Shown here piece by piece: positions 34,063 through 45,227 of a stretch of DNA of 64,000 bases (position 1 is the first letter of the stretch; every line of letters begins with the position of its first letter). The position numbers were made by a program, and so were the translations under genes. The DNA comes from Polytrichum commune (lineage: Eukaryota; Streptophyta; Polytrichopsida; Polytrichales; Polytrichaceae), in NCBI GenBank assembly GCA_950295325.1, contig OX485809.1, positions 2,294,001 to 2,358,000 of the forward strand. The letters run 5' to 3'. Below the pieces are notes generated by a model. It saw nothing but the letters and a program-made list of their open reading frames with translations. It did no database searches and had not been told where the DNA came from.

Positions 34063-36335
34063 TGTGAGCCCAAAAGGGTGCCCACATTTAGTCTTAGACC
34101 CTTGAAACGTTAGTTGATGCACTTTGAAGTAGCATGTTACTTCACAAAAATATAAAAAGAGTGAAATGTTAGTCTTAGAAGTACCATGTTGTAAGAGGCT
34201 AGGATGTGAGTTGTTATTGTGTTTTTACCTTCGGAAGGATTTGAGTGAATGAGGATAGGTAAGGAGAACTTGGATTGAGTAGTTAGTGAGTAGGCTAGTA
34301 CAAATGGATGGAGACAACCAAAGTGACTCAAGAGGCAAGTGCATTCGAATTGGGATGAATGGAGGATCACATGGAGCGCACAAGTGGACCACCTCATCAT
34401 GGCCACTTAATGGGGAAGGCCCAAGGAAGAATGCAAGGTGGAGGATAAGCAAATTCTCAAAGCACCAATCAAATCACGAGTTAAGCATCGTGGTTTGAAT
34501 TAAGTGGTGAGCGACGATTTGGGAAAGTAAGGGGAGAAAGTTATGGCGGCGGAAAGCGAAGGAGGCTAAGTTTGGGTTGAAGCATCCCAAGTTTGGTAAA
34601 GTGTGGTAGGTAGAAAGCCAAGGCTAGTTAAATGTTCGAATTAGGATCCTTGTTGATCATTTGAGGGAGGAAGACTTAGAAGATAGGATTGGCGCCTACT
34701 AAGTAGGAGGAAATCTCAAGGGCTTATCGTGAGCCTTGAAGGTGCTCACCCCCTCAAGCTTACTATATAATCCCTCATTCTTCCCTCACTCATCCTCTCT
34801 TTCCTTTGTGCTCCAAGGCACCCCACGAGTTATAAGTGTGGGTGTGGGAAGCCATATTGGAGCACATGTGTGTGCTTAGTTTTTAGTTTGAGAGCCAAGG
34901 CTTGTTAGCCTTGAAGAGGGCTTGACCTCTTGGTAGAATTAGTGTTGACGTGAAGGATTTTAAAGTTAATTCATGATTCCAATTTGTGGTACTTTAAGTT
35001 CATGTTTTGAATACACGTGGTTGCAAGTTCCATGTTTAAGAGTTGAGCACTTGATGTTGTGATGAGTGCAAAAATATACTTGTGTGGATTAGTTAGTCTT
35101 AGTGAAGTTAGGAAATTCTCTCTCCCCCTCTCCTCTCTAGGATTTTAGGATTTTAGGATTAGAGAAGAATTGTGTGATTAGAAAGGGGTTGTTAGTAGAA
35201 TTAGGGAAATTAGGTAGGAAGATTAGTTAAGGGCTTGAATAATTAGTGAGGTAGTTGGGAATTACAACTACAAAGTTGTGGGTTCATGAAGGAGCTGGGT
35301 TTATGAAGGAGCTGGGTTTGTTTAGTTAGAAAGTAAAGAGCTGGGTTTATGAAGGACCTGGGTTTGTTTAGTTAGAAGCTAAGGAGCTGGGTTCATGAAG
35401 GAGCTGGGTTTATGAAGGAGCTGGGTTTGTTTAGTTAGAAAGTAAAGAGCTGGGTTTATGAAGGACCTGGGTTTGTTTAGTTAGAAGCTAAGGAGCTGGG
35501 TTCATGAAGGAGCTGGGTTTATGAAGGAGCTGGGTTTGTTTAGTTAGAAGCTAAGAAGCTGGGTTTATGAAGGAGCTGGGTTTATGAAGGAGCTAGGTTT
35601 ATGTAATTAGAAAGTAAAGAGATGGGTTCATGAAGGAGCTTAGTAGATAGCCTACCTAATTAGCTCATAGACAAGTAGTTAGTTACATTATGCTAGTTAG
35701 TGTTATGTGTGGCTTTCACAAGTAAATGTATTTGAGATTGACTATAGAGAATAGTGTTTTTTTAACACTTGCATCCTCTCTTTAAAAATAAACCACGTGC
35801 ACAACTTAATGGAGAATGTGGAGCACTCTCGCGATGGCAAGACAAAGGAAGCAAAGACCAAAGGTGCGAGGGAGAGATTGACATAAGTCACATAAGTATT
35901 TCTTAATACTTAAAGGCTTATGTACGGTATGGAGACACCAAGTGAGACCTCTTATAGTAGCGATACGGAATACACAAGTGATAGTTCAAGTGGTAGTATA
36001 GAGTCAACGGCACAGACTCCATTTAGGAGAGGGATATCCTTAAGGGCTTGTGTAGCTAAAGCAGCCGGATGGACGTTAGAAGCAAACAAAGACAAAATAG
36101 CACCCGAGCATAAGGAGGTTAAAATAACATAGTTAACTTGTGCATTCTCCACATACGTATTGAAATCGTACATTGAGTTGTTAAAAGTGAAATTCCAGTT
36201 AAATCCAAGACCACTTGAAGGGTGAACATTGCACTATGGACTCATCCAAGTCCAAATCCAATACCGCGGAGGAATGTGAGCCCAAACCCACTACTCGGAC
36301 TACGGACGCTTAAGGGTGGGGGGTTTGGCCTCACA
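34063..36335 (+). mobile_element. Nested solo LTR of the element-2 family (2273 bp, TSD CCATT)
   Basis: Starts TGTGAGCCCAAAAGG and ends GGCCTCACA, flanked by CCATT at 34058-34062 and 36336-36340. It has the same length as the 5' LTR at 53390-55662, with only a few differences seen. It is inserted in the RNase H remnant of the chromovirus. It includes a TATATAA box at 34764-34770, a tandem array of GGAGCTGGGTTTATGAA-like units at about 35280-35640, and small ORFs at 35809-35886 and 35920-36132. Confidence 0.97.
35920..36132 (+). CDS. Small LTR ORF (70 aa) with SLRACVAKAAGWTLE, solo-LTR copy
   Basis: Ser/Thr-rich N-terminus (YSSDTEYTSDSSSGS) then RRGISLRACVAKAAGWTLEA and a charged end. Preceded by a separate short frame at 35809-35886 starting MENVEHSRDGKTKE. 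Identical translation at 55247-55459. See the element-1 LTR ORF for the evidence of conservation. Confidence 0.45.
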   Translation: MYGMETPSETSYSSDTEYTSDSSSGSIESTAQTPFRRGISLRACVAKAAGWTLEANKDKIAPEHKEVKIT

Positions 36336-37030
36336 CCATTGCATATAAGAGCATGAAGCTCGATGGTTATCCAACCTGGTCCAACTTATGCAAGAAATGG
36401 CTATCCCAAAAGTGGGATGAGCCTTGCCACCAAGTCTTTAAGGAGCTTAAGACCAAGTTCTCTTCGCCGCCCGTGCTCAAGTTTGCAAAATTTGACAAAC
36501 CTTTTGAGGTGCATACGGGGGCGAGTAACTTTACCATTGGCGGATGTTGATCCAAGATGGATGCCCATTGCATATGGGAGCATTAAGCTTAAAGGTTGTC
36601 AAACCTTGTACGACTTGTGAAAGAAATGGCTATCTCAAGAGTGGGATGAGCCTTGCCCCAAAGTCTTTGGGGAGCTTAATACAAAGTTGTCTTTGCCACC
36701 CGTGTTCAAGTTCGCGGAGCTTGACAAAGCTTTTGAGGTGCATACGGGGGAGGCGAGTGACTTTGCCATTGGCGGATGGTTAACGTAAGATGGATGGCCA
36801 TTGCATATGAGAGCGTTAAGCTTGATGGTTATCCGACCTTATCCGACTTGTGGAAGAAATGGCTATCCCAAAAGTGGGATGAGCCTTGCCACCAAGTCTT
36901 TGGGGAGCTTGAGAGCAAGTGTTCTTAGACGCCCGTGCTCAAGTTCGCGGAGCTTGACAAACCTTTTGAGGTACATACGGGGGTGAGTGACTTTGCCAAT
37001 GGTGGATTATGTGTAAATGGATGGCCATTG
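36336..37030 (+). repeat. Three tandem copies of a 230-bp RNase H segment
   Basis: GAAATGGCTATC recurs at about 36394, 36623 and 36855, each followed by an SQxWDEPCHQVF / FDKPFEVHTGAS-type reading and CCATTGCATA. Units are 229 and 232 bp apart with substitutions and stops. The pre-insertion counterpart is at about 33886, left of the nested LTR. Confidence 0.85.
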
Positions 37031-37049
37031 CACATGGGAGCATGAAGCT

Positions 37050-38868
37050 CGATGGTTGTCAAAGAAGACAACCAACTCATGACAAAGAACTTCTTTGCCG
37101 TAGTGCATTGCTTGAAAATGTGGCGATACTATTTGAGGTCGCACAAAGAAAAGGTCTACATGGACAATGGTCCTAAGAGAATTTTGACATTCAAGTGCAA
37201 GTGAACGCCAAGTCATTGCGGTGGCATGATAGTTTGGCGCTTATGAAGGTGGATTTGATCCACAAACCGGACCGTGGAAATGTGGTGCCGGATGCACGAA
37301 GTAGACGGGAAGAGTTCCAAGCAATGAGAACCATCCAAACCTTGTGGCTAATGTGTGCCGGCAAAGGAAACTTGTGATGCAAGATACGGGAGGGGTAAAT
37401 TAACTACCCCAAAGCACAAAAACTTTTAGGTGAGCTTCGCAAGAGCAAGGTGCTCAAAGAGGTTAAGTTGGTGAACGGATTGTTCAAGTGCAAGCAAAGT
37501 TGGGTGTATGTGCCACAAGGCAAGTTGAGGCTATCGGTTTTGAAGGAAGAATATGATAGTCCTATTGCCGGCCATAGAGGAGAAACAAAACGCCGCCATA
37601 GAATGGTGTCAAAGAGGTACCGTTGGCGGTGCATAAAGGAGGATATAGCCCACTTTGTGAAGGCGTGAATAAAGTGCCAAGTGAACCGAGCCTCTTACCA
37701 AAAGCAAGGCGGTTTCTTGCAATTGTTGCCTATCCCGTCGGCGCCATGGCATAGTATGTGCATGGACTTGATCACAAGTTTGCCGGAGTCACATGGGTAT
37801 GATGCCATCTTGTTGATGGTAGAGTGGTTTGCCAAGTTGGCACACATGGTGCCGATTGTGGGAACCGCCACCGCGTTGGAGACCGCATAGCCTTTTCTCA
37901 AAGGATGGTTGAGGCACCACGGGTTGCCAAGAGTGATTGTGTGGGATCAAGATCCAAAGTTCACAAGTGCATTTTCAATGCATTTCTCTAAGGAGGTCGG
38001 AATGAAACTAAGGTTTAGCACGGCCTTGCATTCCCAAATGAATGGGAAAGCGGAGCATGTGAATGGAGTCTTGAAGCAATACTTGAGGAACTTGGTGGGG
38101 GCGGACCAAGGAGATTGGGCAGACTATGTGGGTCGAGAGGAGTGTAATTGCAATGTAGCCACGCACTTGGCTACCAAGGGGTGGTCTTTCGTGGTGGCTT
38201 AAGGAGTGGATGCGCTCCAACCTATTAACCTAGCTCTCGAGGGGGCACATTCAACACTAGAGTTCAACCAAGATGGTGAGGACTTGGCCAAGGATCGTAA
38301 ACAAGTCTTGGAGATGACCAAGTTGTTGGTGGAGAAAGCCCGAAGGTGCTACGGAGTGCAAATCAATGCCGGAAGACGCGAAGTGGAGTATGAGATGGGC
38401 CAATAAGGTGTTGTTGAATGTGGACAACTTCACCTTGCCCAAAGGCCTTACTCCAAAAGTTCATGTCCAAAATTGGAGCTTCGTTTTCCATTGTGGAACA
38501 AGTGTTCAAGGACATGTATAAGTTGGAATTACCGCCCGAGATCAAAGTGCATCCGACATTTCATGTCTCATTACGAAAGTCATTTTAGGACGACACCTTG
38601 TGGCCCGATCACAAGCAAGTGATTAGGCCACCTCCCGACCTTGTGGAGGTCATTTGGAACATGAGGTAGGAGGGCATCCTCAAGTGTAGGAAGCCCAAGT
38701 GAAAATGAAAGAAAATGTACAAAGGACTACTTGGTGAAATGGTGGGGATACCATGAGAAAGAAACCGCTTGGGTGGCGGCAAGAGACATGGTGAACACCA
38801 ATGAATTGGTGAAGCACTTTGGAGAAACTAAGGCTAAGGATTCCAATAAAATGAAGCGTAGGCATTGA
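37050..38868 (+). pseudogene. Chromovirus RNase H tail, integrase and chromodomain remnants
   Basis: In order: RWHDSLALMKVDLIHKPDRG (RNase H end, near 37205), a zinc-binding region (SPIAGHRGETKRRH) broken by TGA at 37666, integrase core pieces MDLITSLPESHGYDA (37765), WDQDPKFTSAF (37940) and QMNGKAEHVNGVLK (38035), and a chromodomain-like DYLVKWWGYHEKETAWV near 38725. Changes at core positions and several stops make it non-functional. The chromodomain places it among plant chromoviruses. Confidence 0.85.
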
Positions 38869-39670
38869 TGAGGACATCAATCTCTTTTAGTGGGGGAGAG
38901 ACGCTAGTAGCATACTTAGCTTCGAGGTTAATTACTCCACAACATGAACTTGTTCTTTGGCTTGAGGGAATAAAGTCCAAACTTTAGTGGTGCAAAGAGA
39001 AAAGTATGAGATGAGGTCCTAGTCTTGTACTTGTGCTTGGTTAATGGAAGAGGGGGAATAGATATGCCAAACTAGGTTGGGTAAGCCGAGTAATTGGGGG
39101 CCATGGCTTAGAGGGGCCTTGGATAAAACCAAGAAACTTCTTAGTTGTGGGCTTGTCCGGGCGGGGACAAGGTGATGGCGCGTGCTCATAAAAGTGCTAC
39201 CCGCGAGCTAACGAGAGTTGGCGCATGGGAGTCATGAACCCATGTCTCGAAAGAGCAAAGTGGGAACCGAGTCAGGCGGGACTTGGCATCACCCCCGTGC
39301 GATCGAGGCGTGGCTTAACAATGGAAAGCCATCTCGGAGTTGCAACCGAGACAACTTAGTGGAAGCGTTGAGGTCTCGCCTAGATGTGTCACGTTAGGCT
39401 AGTGGAGCCTAACGGGGGAGGCCCCAAAGGAGGGGCAACCCAAGTGAGTCCCAAAGTAGGTGGGTCTAGTATAGGTTAGGTCCTTGGATGAGAGATCCAA
39501 AGTCGCTAACGGACCACCTAGGAACGACACCTTTGGGACTATGCCAAATTTGAAGATGCATTGTGGGGGTCGCGCCCTAAGGTAAACACAATGCTGCACC
39601 ATAGAGGATGGCAACTTGAGAATTGGTGTGCCGACTATGAGTATAGTCGATGAGGGCATCGACTCCGTTT

Positions 39671-39682
39671 GGTGGGGGTGAG
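39671..39682 (+). promoter_or_regulatory. Polypurine tract of the chromovirus
   Basis: GGTGGGGGTGAG, mostly purine, abuts the 3' LTR start at 39683. Confidence 0.7.
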
Positions 39683-40656
39683 TGTCGCGCACCTCCCCAT
39701 GAGGAGTGCCCGAAACACCATGGGCACAAGGGGGACCCCGGAGTGACACCCGGGACTTGTGGCGCCGTTGGTGAGAGGGCCCAAGTGATCCTAGTGTGGG
39801 TGAGGGCCCCGGGCGTTGGGAACGCCTCCCACCCACGGAGACTAGGAGGCACAAGGGTAAGGCCATGAGCTATGCGTAGCTCATGGCGTGGTGATTCTAG
39901 AATGCTCAAGAACACCTCAATCGGAGGTGTGAGCTAGGAGTTATGGCCATTTGAGTGGGGCGCTGTCCCGGGACAGCGCCCTGGTACAGCAGTGCCTGGG
40001 AGTGAATCCCGGGACTGCCAAGGTTCAAACAGGCATAACTTCCTCACCACTTGCCCGAATGGGGCAAGTGAGGAGTCCATAGGCATCTACGTGAAGCGTA
40101 GATGAAGATGGAGTGGTCAAGTGTTAGCATTCAACATCACACAAGGAAGTTATGATGGTCTGAAGCTGCTGGGGGCTTCTAGGCCCAGCGGCTAAGGGAA
40201 AATGTCCACTTGGCCCCAACTCTTGGTAGAGAGACAAGAGGTTGGTTGACGGTGGGGTAGGGGCCCCGCGTAGAGTCCTAGAGGCTTATATGGGTGAGGT
40301 GGTGTGGCCTCACCCACCCGAGGCCGAACGGCACGGCCTCCATGGGCTTTGGCCCATTGCGAGGCCATAGTTGCCTAGAATGGTTCGGGTTGTTGTAGTG
40401 TTGCTCCGGCAATGCGATGATCAACATAAGATGGGACTTCCATGGATGGAAGTCCACATCGAAGAAATGGGTTACCGATTAAGGGGTGAGTCCCGAAAGC
40501 AAAGTAGGAGGGTTGGTTCCCCTCCTTTGAATTATATGGTCCGGGGTAAGAGGAGCTAACCATTAGCATGGCGGTATGTGAAGGGTTAGCGCTCGTAACC
40601 TTTGCTAGAAAAGAAAATTGGCAAGATTGCTAAGGGGGCTAGCAAGGGTTGCGACA
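39683..40656 (+). repeat. 3' LTR of the chromovirus (974 bp)
   Basis: Matches the 5' LTR almost completely; one clear difference is GTCGCG versus GTCGCA at the start. Palindrome at 39959-39980. Confidence 0.95.
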
Positions 40657-41094
40657 TCCGATTACTTTGACTTTGAAAATTCATAGCATCATCAGGAGAG
40701 ATTAGTAAATTCCATAGATGTTGCTTGAATCTCATATCACATTTGTGTATCCAAGAATCCTGACTTTGAAATCCAATTTGAGAATCATGGCAAACTACAA
40801 AAACTAACCGTTTGTGACACATTACTACAAAATGGGTAAGTTCCTTCTCCGCAAGATTGAAGACCAGAGAGGCCTTCAATCTCTGAGGATTATTTTGGAC
40901 ATAATCGATCAAGATCCTAGTGTTCCCAAATCCAACCCATTACATGTTTTGATCTTTCGGATTTTCTTTATTATGTCAAGATATATTCCATATATTACTC
41001 TAAAGTGATAGAGAATTTTCATAAAGTCTTGAACTTCAACCCGTTATTTCTCAAACTCAACCGGTTCATTTGTGACTATATTATTTTGTCAAAT

Positions 41095-41281
41095 TAGTGT
41101 GGGTCACCGTTCGGAGTTATACATTGCTATACCATTTTACTCAAAGTATCCTTTTTTACCCAAATAACATAAGTTGTTAGTGTGCACGCCCAAGAATATG
41201 ATACAACTTAGTTACGTAAAAAATGATAATCTCGGTAAAAAGTCAGAGCAACACGCCCTTTCAAAGGGTAACCCACACTAA
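41095..41281. mobile_element. Possible small MITE with TAGTGTGGGT ends
   Basis: TAGTGTGGGTCACC on the left is mirrored by GGTAACCCACACTA on the right (14 bp, one mismatch). The interior is AT-rich. The remainder of 40680-42400 shows no convincing gene. Confidence 0.4.
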
Positions 41282-42431
41282 TTACACAAAACAGTGCAGT
41301 GGTCGGTTCTCCTCCATTCATTGGAGGGCCTCATATGACAACTTTGTAAACAAAGGCCCAAAGGGGATCTGTTGTTACAGATGATGTGGAATAAAAATGT
41401 AATTGAATTGTGTGGCTCTCCTGGTCCTGCAGAACCTGCACACAAGGCTCTCGGATGCCATTCCCAAAACCTCCAAAACCCTCCACAAATAGAATGACTT
41501 ACTTTTGGCTGAGCATGATCGCCAAGGCTCTTTCAACATTTGTGCATAACTTACAGACACTTCACTTACTTTCCCAGCCATGAGCGTCTTGGTAGACTTT
41601 GGCCAAAACCGGTTGAGACCCAAGATTTGAGGGATTCTTTGCATGTATATGGTTAGAAGTATGAGACGGTTTACATACTCCAAATGTAAGGTTGCTAGTT
41701 TATTGCGGTTTGCATATTTTCCATGTGAATTCGATTGGTGAAAGATCTTTTCCAAAGGATAAAACAAGACATTTTCTTGTGCATCACTTCTTGCAAGTGT
41801 TATAACCTAAAAATTGCAAAAGTTATTTGTGCCCATTATCCCTCTTGATAAAGCTCAACTCCCATGTTTCAAGATCCTACAAAGAAATCCCTTTTAACGT
41901 CAAAATTTGTCCATGCAGATTCCACAACCAACACTGAACGAACTGCACTCAAACCAACCCTTTCATAAGCTTGGGAGATGAAGGCTTAAGACACGTTACC
42001 TTATCTTGAAATCTTTCAATGTACATTCTTGAATTCAAGATATATAGCAAAGATTTCCTCTAACATGATGGGCTATTTACCTAGACCGGTGAACTTGACC
42101 CGGATATTTCTCAAACCCAGACGGCTGGCCCATCTGTAACTAGCAGTTGGATTTTGCCTGTGCATGAGGCTGTGCATCTCCAGATTCTACCCGCAATAAA
42201 ATCCAATTTCCCTCTCCTTCGCTAAGTTACACCGTTTTTGATGCCGCAGGTGCACAGTGGCGTGCAGGGATTATGCAAGGCGCAGCATACCAGGCTTTCA
42301 ACCACATCCCGACTGGAAGGTACCATATTTCCACTTGGATTTTGTCGGTTTCCTTTCCTCTCTTGAGTTTCTGAGAAGGAGCAGCACCATAGCCTGTTCC
42401 TCCGGGAGTTCTTGAGAGAGAGGGCAACGCC

Positions 42432-42941
42432 ATGGCCAACTGCACGCACGCTCACACAACACTCCACCCACCATTACAGGCTATTTCTTCTTCTCGGAGA
42501 TCCTCCCTCTGCTACACGAGTGCCAGATACTCTCGTTCACTCGGATCTCAGTGGAAGAAACTGCATGAAGGGAGTTCAGTTCGAGTGCTTGCACTAGCGG
42601 AGGTTTCATCGAAAGCTTTGACATGCGTTATTACCCTAGAACGGATGCCAAAGACAAGGTGGAGGGCGTGTGATTGGATCAGCAGCTAACAAACTTGGTA
42701 GTTGTTTGTGGGCCTAATTGCGGAGTGCTGACGACGTCTGCCGTTTCGATTCTGCAGCAGCTTTGGATTGCAAAGGGGTGAGGATGAAGTGCAGGCTTAA
42801 ACCCCTGTTCCTGTCGTCTTTTGTCTCGTCTCTTTCGTGTGCAACACTTTTGTTCACTCGCAGTATAACTAGATCCATGTTTCTTCTGTTTCAGGGAAAA
42901 GGAACAACGGATACTGCTGGCCCCTCTGCATCCGCGAGAAG
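42432..42941 (+). CDS. Possible 5' exons of a nuclear gene with plastid transit peptide
   Basis: From ATG at 42432 the frame encodes a Ser/Arg/Thr-rich, acid-poor leader (ISSSRRSSLCYTSARYS ... SSVRVLALAEV) typical of transit peptides. A possible model joins 42432-42658 (AAG|GTGGAG), a 20-nt microexon 42758-42777 (TGCAG before, GTGAGG after) and 42895-42941 (TTTCAG before, GTGAGC after); the joined frame stays open and ends NGYCWPLCIREK. The outer splice signals are good but the microexon is uncertain. I do not recognise the product, and no further exons were found in 43.0-45.2 kb. Confidence 0.35.
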
Positions 42942-42959
42942 GTGAGCCCCTGGTGAAGC

Positions 42960-45227
42960 TCGGGCTTTAGGAAATTAATCATTGCATTCCACTTCTTCTT
43001 GTTCGTTGTGTTATTGCTCGGCATGTTGGGAAGTGCGGGGGAGTGATTGGGTGGATTGGCAATCGTGCTCGTGGTCTCCGTGAGTGTCCTGAGGGGATGC
43101 ACTCACGTGGAGGTGATTAGTGGTATGCGCCGTGTGTGTTGGAGTCGTTAGCTACATGAGGTCAGGTAGATGGGTCTTCCATTGTCACTTTTCCCGATCA
43201 CCCCACTTCCCCGAGCGTATGAAACGCGCGATCGGTACACGATCCTGGTTAGCAATTCCAAATCGGGGCCGTGAACGATGTCCTCACAAGTTTTGGAGCT
43301 CATGTGGGTGTCTTGTTTATTGATATCAAAGGCAAGATTCTTGTGCTCTTTACTTGGTCTCGTGGGTCCCCCACTTATGTGGACTACTGGAGTGAGCCTG
43401 GAATAGAGTTATTTGTAGAGTAAAGCAAAAGCTCCCATGGAATTAGTCCCATGCCATGAGTTTATGAGGATCAATACAAAAGTCACCAAGTTTTCTTAAT
43501 GCTTAGATTATCATACACATAGAGTGGTGTCGGGTTATTAGAAATCGGCTTTCTAGATTCGATGTCCTACTAGGATGGGTGGGTCCAACTCGCCTTGCAT
43601 TGGTTGTTGCAGGATTTAGGACAACGGGTCCCATGTGCATACCTTAGTTTAGATCCCAAAATTCTCTCAAAGTTTGGGAGGAGGAAAGAGGTCATCTCAA
43701 AAATTTCTCGCAACTTGGAAAATAGGCTCTGATACAGAACGACCTAACATGCTCGTAATAAGAAGTTTTCTCAACAAGGATCAAACCCAAGGTTTAGTCC
43801 CTCTTTGAGAGACTTTATGGATAAATCCAACGTCTACCATGTTTTGAGGACGTAGTCCAATCCAAGTTCTTAAGAAACGGATGCCAATTTAGTATCCATT
43901 GCATGCCTAAGCATATGCCACACAAGTGTAGGTGACCAATTAAGTTATAGGTAAGGTAGAAGGGTCTTCACGGGTTAGGTAACTTGATTGGCCCACATCT
44001 ATGAGCATATGGGCATTTGATTAAGACATTGCATAATGATTCGAATACTTTGTCGCATCTCTTCGATACGAATACAATAACGATCATAACAATCTCGATC
44101 AATACGAGATGGTTAGCAAATCTAGGTTAAGGTATGGGTCTGTAGACATTTTCGTCATAATTTTGGAGCTCATATGAATATCTTATTGATCTATAACAAA
44201 GTCAAGGTTTGCATACTCATTGAGTAGTCGTATAGGCCCCGCAATTATGTTGACTATTGAGCTTAGAATGTTGACCATAATTTGAGCATGTAGTGTGATC
44301 TCTTTTAAACAAGTGTCTTTCCAGTTTCCATTTTAGATGCACGCGCAACCATACACCACACAAATATAGGTAACTGATTAAGTCAAGTGATAGAATTGGG
44401 CACGTTCACCTTTGTTGTGCTTGGGACACATGGGATTGTGAAGCACTCGAACTTGCACATGATGAGTTTTTTGAGCTCCGTCAAGGTTGCACACTGTGCC
44501 TTACCGAGGGAAATGGGTCCTAAAGAGCTGCCAAACATCCCTTCACGAAACAGATTGAGCCAATATGGCATTTCATAGTAGTATGGTGCAAGTTGGGTCA
44601 CAGGAATGCACGGTTTTTTAATAATACCTTGGCTCTTTAGTATTGGAATTAGTATTGGAATTAGTATTGTGTAGCATCTCAGTCAATGTAAAGAGCATAG
44701 TGGATGCAAGATGTTGGATCTTGAAGTATATATATAAAAGTGATGGACGGTTTGAACCAATTCATGGGTTCTTTCAATTTTAAACTTGAAATTTAGTCGA
44801 TGTTTGAAATAATTGCTCGATTTGGATTGGATAGCACTTGAGGTTTCATGAAGCACATGAGAGAGTGTTGGATTAGAATGGGCTACTATTCTCAAACGTT
44901 TGATGGAGACGTGTTGCTCAAGTTGAACACATTGTTCTTTTTATTCCTTTCAAATTCTTAGTAAGATGCATGTGGCATGTCGGTAGTAGAAATGATTAGT
45001 TAGGTTATTGGATCTTTGAGGTTTAGATTTCGACAAAATTTGAATGTTGTCAGTTGCATTCCAAGAGTTTGTTGTGTTTGTATGTCATTATAGTAATGTG
45101 CAAACTCAATGTCCTTTATCAAGGTAAATGTATTTTGGTAGTGCTCAAATCTCAAGTCCCATCAACATTATAATGTAATAAACATATTGGTACTATTATT
45201 GGAATTGACAACCAACCTGGGTAATAT
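42960..45227. other. No gene seen; intergenic
   Basis: Only short frames without motifs. AT-rich sequence near 44640-44670 has a small duplication (ATTGGAATTAGT repeated). Confidence 0.4.

Larger units (their letters stand above)
31244..40656 (+). mobile_element. Decayed Ty3/gypsy chromovirus with near-identical LTRs, TSD TCCGA
   Basis: LTRs of 974 bp at 31244-32217 and 39683-40656 begin TGTCGC and end GCGACA. The direct repeat TCCGA flanks at 31239-31243 and 40657-40661. A tRNA-iMet primer site follows the 5' LTR and a purine tract precedes the 3' LTR. The interior has protease, RT-tail, RNase H, integrase and chromodomain remnants with many stops, and a nested solo LTR at 34063-36335. Confidence 0.95.
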
